Source of the DNA: Methylotenera sp. UBA6020
Lineage (GTDB): Bacteria > Pseudomonadota > Gammaproteobacteria > Burkholderiales > Methylophilaceae
Length of the DNA: 6,859 nt
NCBI GenBank assembly: GCA_002429455.1
Contig: DIZU01000106.1
Span: forward strand, 1 to 6,859
Reading direction: 5' to 3'
Numbering within the stretch: the stretch's first letter is position 1; the number at the start of each line of letters is the position of its first letter. The position numbers and the translations under genes were made by a program. The notes under the pieces were generated by a model, which was not told where the DNA came from, ran no database searches, and saw only the letters and a list, made by a program, of their open reading frames with translations. Shown here one piece after another: positions 6,070 to 6,859 of the stretch.

Positions 6070-6859
6070 ATGCTAAAAATTCGTAACGTATTGATTGTGT
6101 CCTTATTCACTGTGTTAAGTATGTTCATGTATTCGGCAGCTTCGGCTGCCGTTCAGGTTGGCATAGGCATTGGGCTGCCCAACGTAAGCATCGGGATTAA
6201 CTTTCCGGTATACCCTGAACTCGTTGTCGTGCCAGGTTACCCCGTTTACTACGCGCCACAATTGAGCGCAAACTTTTTCTTCTATGATGGTTTGTACTGG
6301 GTTTATCAGGATGATAACTGGTACGAGAGCTCTTGGTACAATGGGCCTTGGTGGCTTGTAGAGCCAGAGTACGTGCCAGTATTCATCCTGCGCGTACCTG
6401 TTCGTTACTACCGCCAGCCCCCTATGTATTTCGGAGGTTGGCAATCTAATATGCCACCACGTTGGGGTGACCACTGGGGCCATGATTGGGAACAGCGCAG
6501 AGGCGATTGGGACAGATGGGATCACAGATCAGCTCCAGCGCCTGCCCCGTTACCTACCTATCAGCGTAGGTATTCGGGCGATCGTTATCCCCAGCAAGTG
6601 GAGCAACAGCGAGAACTTCATCAGCAGAATTACCGTTATCAGCCGCGTGATCCTGTAGTGCGGCAACAGTATCAGGAGCAGGCAGGACAAAAAGCGCCCG
6701 CTCAGCATGGAAAACCTCAGCAGGCTACACCACAGCAGCAGGATCGTCGCACCGATCAGCGCTTACAATCACCACAAAGGGATGGAGGCGATGCTCAAAG
6801 GTCAATGTCACCTTCTCAACAACAGGGACGTCCAGCAGTTCAGGATCGCAGGCAGCAAC
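6070..6859 (+). CDS. Secreted Trp/Tyr- and Gln-rich protein, 3'-truncated by window
   Basis: The frame is open for 263 codons to the window end with no stop, so the C-terminus is missing. Residues 1-26 form a clear signal peptide (MLKIRN, hydrophobic stretch, then SAASA before AVQVG) with probable cleavage after Ala26. Next come a short Gly/Val/Ile strand-like region (VGIGIGLPNVSIGINFPVYP) and an aromatic core (about 73-150) with FFYDGLYWVYQDDNWY, SSWYNGPWWLV and RWGDHWGHDWEQRRGDWDRW. From about 160 on the protein becomes a low-complexity Gln/Arg/Pro/Asp tail, probably disordered. I recall similar exported proteins of unknown function in Betaproteobacteria but no assigned role. Location should be periplasm or outside the cell. 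It has its own upstream region with a perfect palindrome, divergent from the phospholipase operon. A 136-codon frame on the opposite strand (6115-6525) is only its shadow. Confidence 0.88.
   Translation, partial: MLKIRNVLIVSLFTVLSMFMYSAASAAVQVGIGIGLPNVSIGINFPVYPELVVVPGYPVYYAPQLSANFFFYDGLYWVYQDDNWYESSWYNGPWWLVEPEYVPVFILRVPVRYYRQPPMYFGGWQSNMPPRWGDHWGHDWEQRRGDWDRWDHRSAPAPAPLPTYQRRYSGDRYPQQVEQQRELHQQNYRYQPRDPVVRQQYQEQAGQKAPAQHGKPQQATPQQQDRRTDQRLQSPQRDGGDAQRSMSPSQQQGRPAVQDRRQQ

Noticed and set aside
6115..6525. Minus-strand 136-codon frame opposite the secreted-protein gene
   Set aside because: The plus strand has a strong Shine-Dalgarno, a signal peptide and a consistent composition; the reverse frame has no such support.

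Overview
The window reads as a chromosomal segment of a betaproteobacterium with moderate GC content. A Nitrosomonadales-like lineage (Gallionellaceae, Methylophilaceae or relatives) is my guess, based on protein style: the repeated PAS unit of the kinase, the cAMP-independent Crp-like regulator and the Trp/Tyr-rich exported protein all resemble families I associate with Betaproteobacteria. No alignment or phylogeny could be run, so the placement is inference. There are six protein-coding genes, two of them cut by the window edges. I see no tRNA, rRNA, CRISPR array or insertion sequence.

Left block, plus strand (1-3357): three closely packed regulatory genes. The first is the C-terminal 598 residues of a hybrid sensor histidine kinase (partial PAS, full PAS, HisKA, HATPase, receiver). 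It overlaps by 4 bp (ATGA) a response regulator with a receiver, coiled coil and PAS domain but no output domain. A Crp/Fnr-type transcription factor follows 23 bp later. The end of the response regulator looks like a scar. Just past its stop, the other reading frame encodes IERRIRYL, the kind of linker that normally joins a PAS domain to a GGDEF domain, and that frame runs straight into the Crp-like gene.

Middle block, minus strand (5806 down to 3411): a two-gene operon. The upstream gene encodes a lipoprotein of the phospholipase D / cardiolipin synthase superfamily with two intact HKD motifs. The downstream gene, 11 bp later, encodes an exported protein of unknown function that may have a lipid-binding START/SRPBCC-like fold. 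This operon converges on the Crp-like gene.

Right block (5807-6859): a 263-bp divergent intergenic region, then a plus-strand gene for a secreted protein rich in Trp, Tyr and Gln that runs off the window. The intergenic region holds a perfect 16-bp palindrome, TGTTCGATATCGAACA, on the side of the secreted-protein gene. A degenerate copy (12 of 16 bases) lies on the side of the phospholipase operon.

Working model (inference): the two-component proteins and the Crp-like factor form a signalling cassette. The palindrome has the TGTxx-N6-xxACA geometry of Crp-family sites, so the Crp-like protein, or a paralogue, is a candidate regulator of the two divergent envelope-related transcription units.
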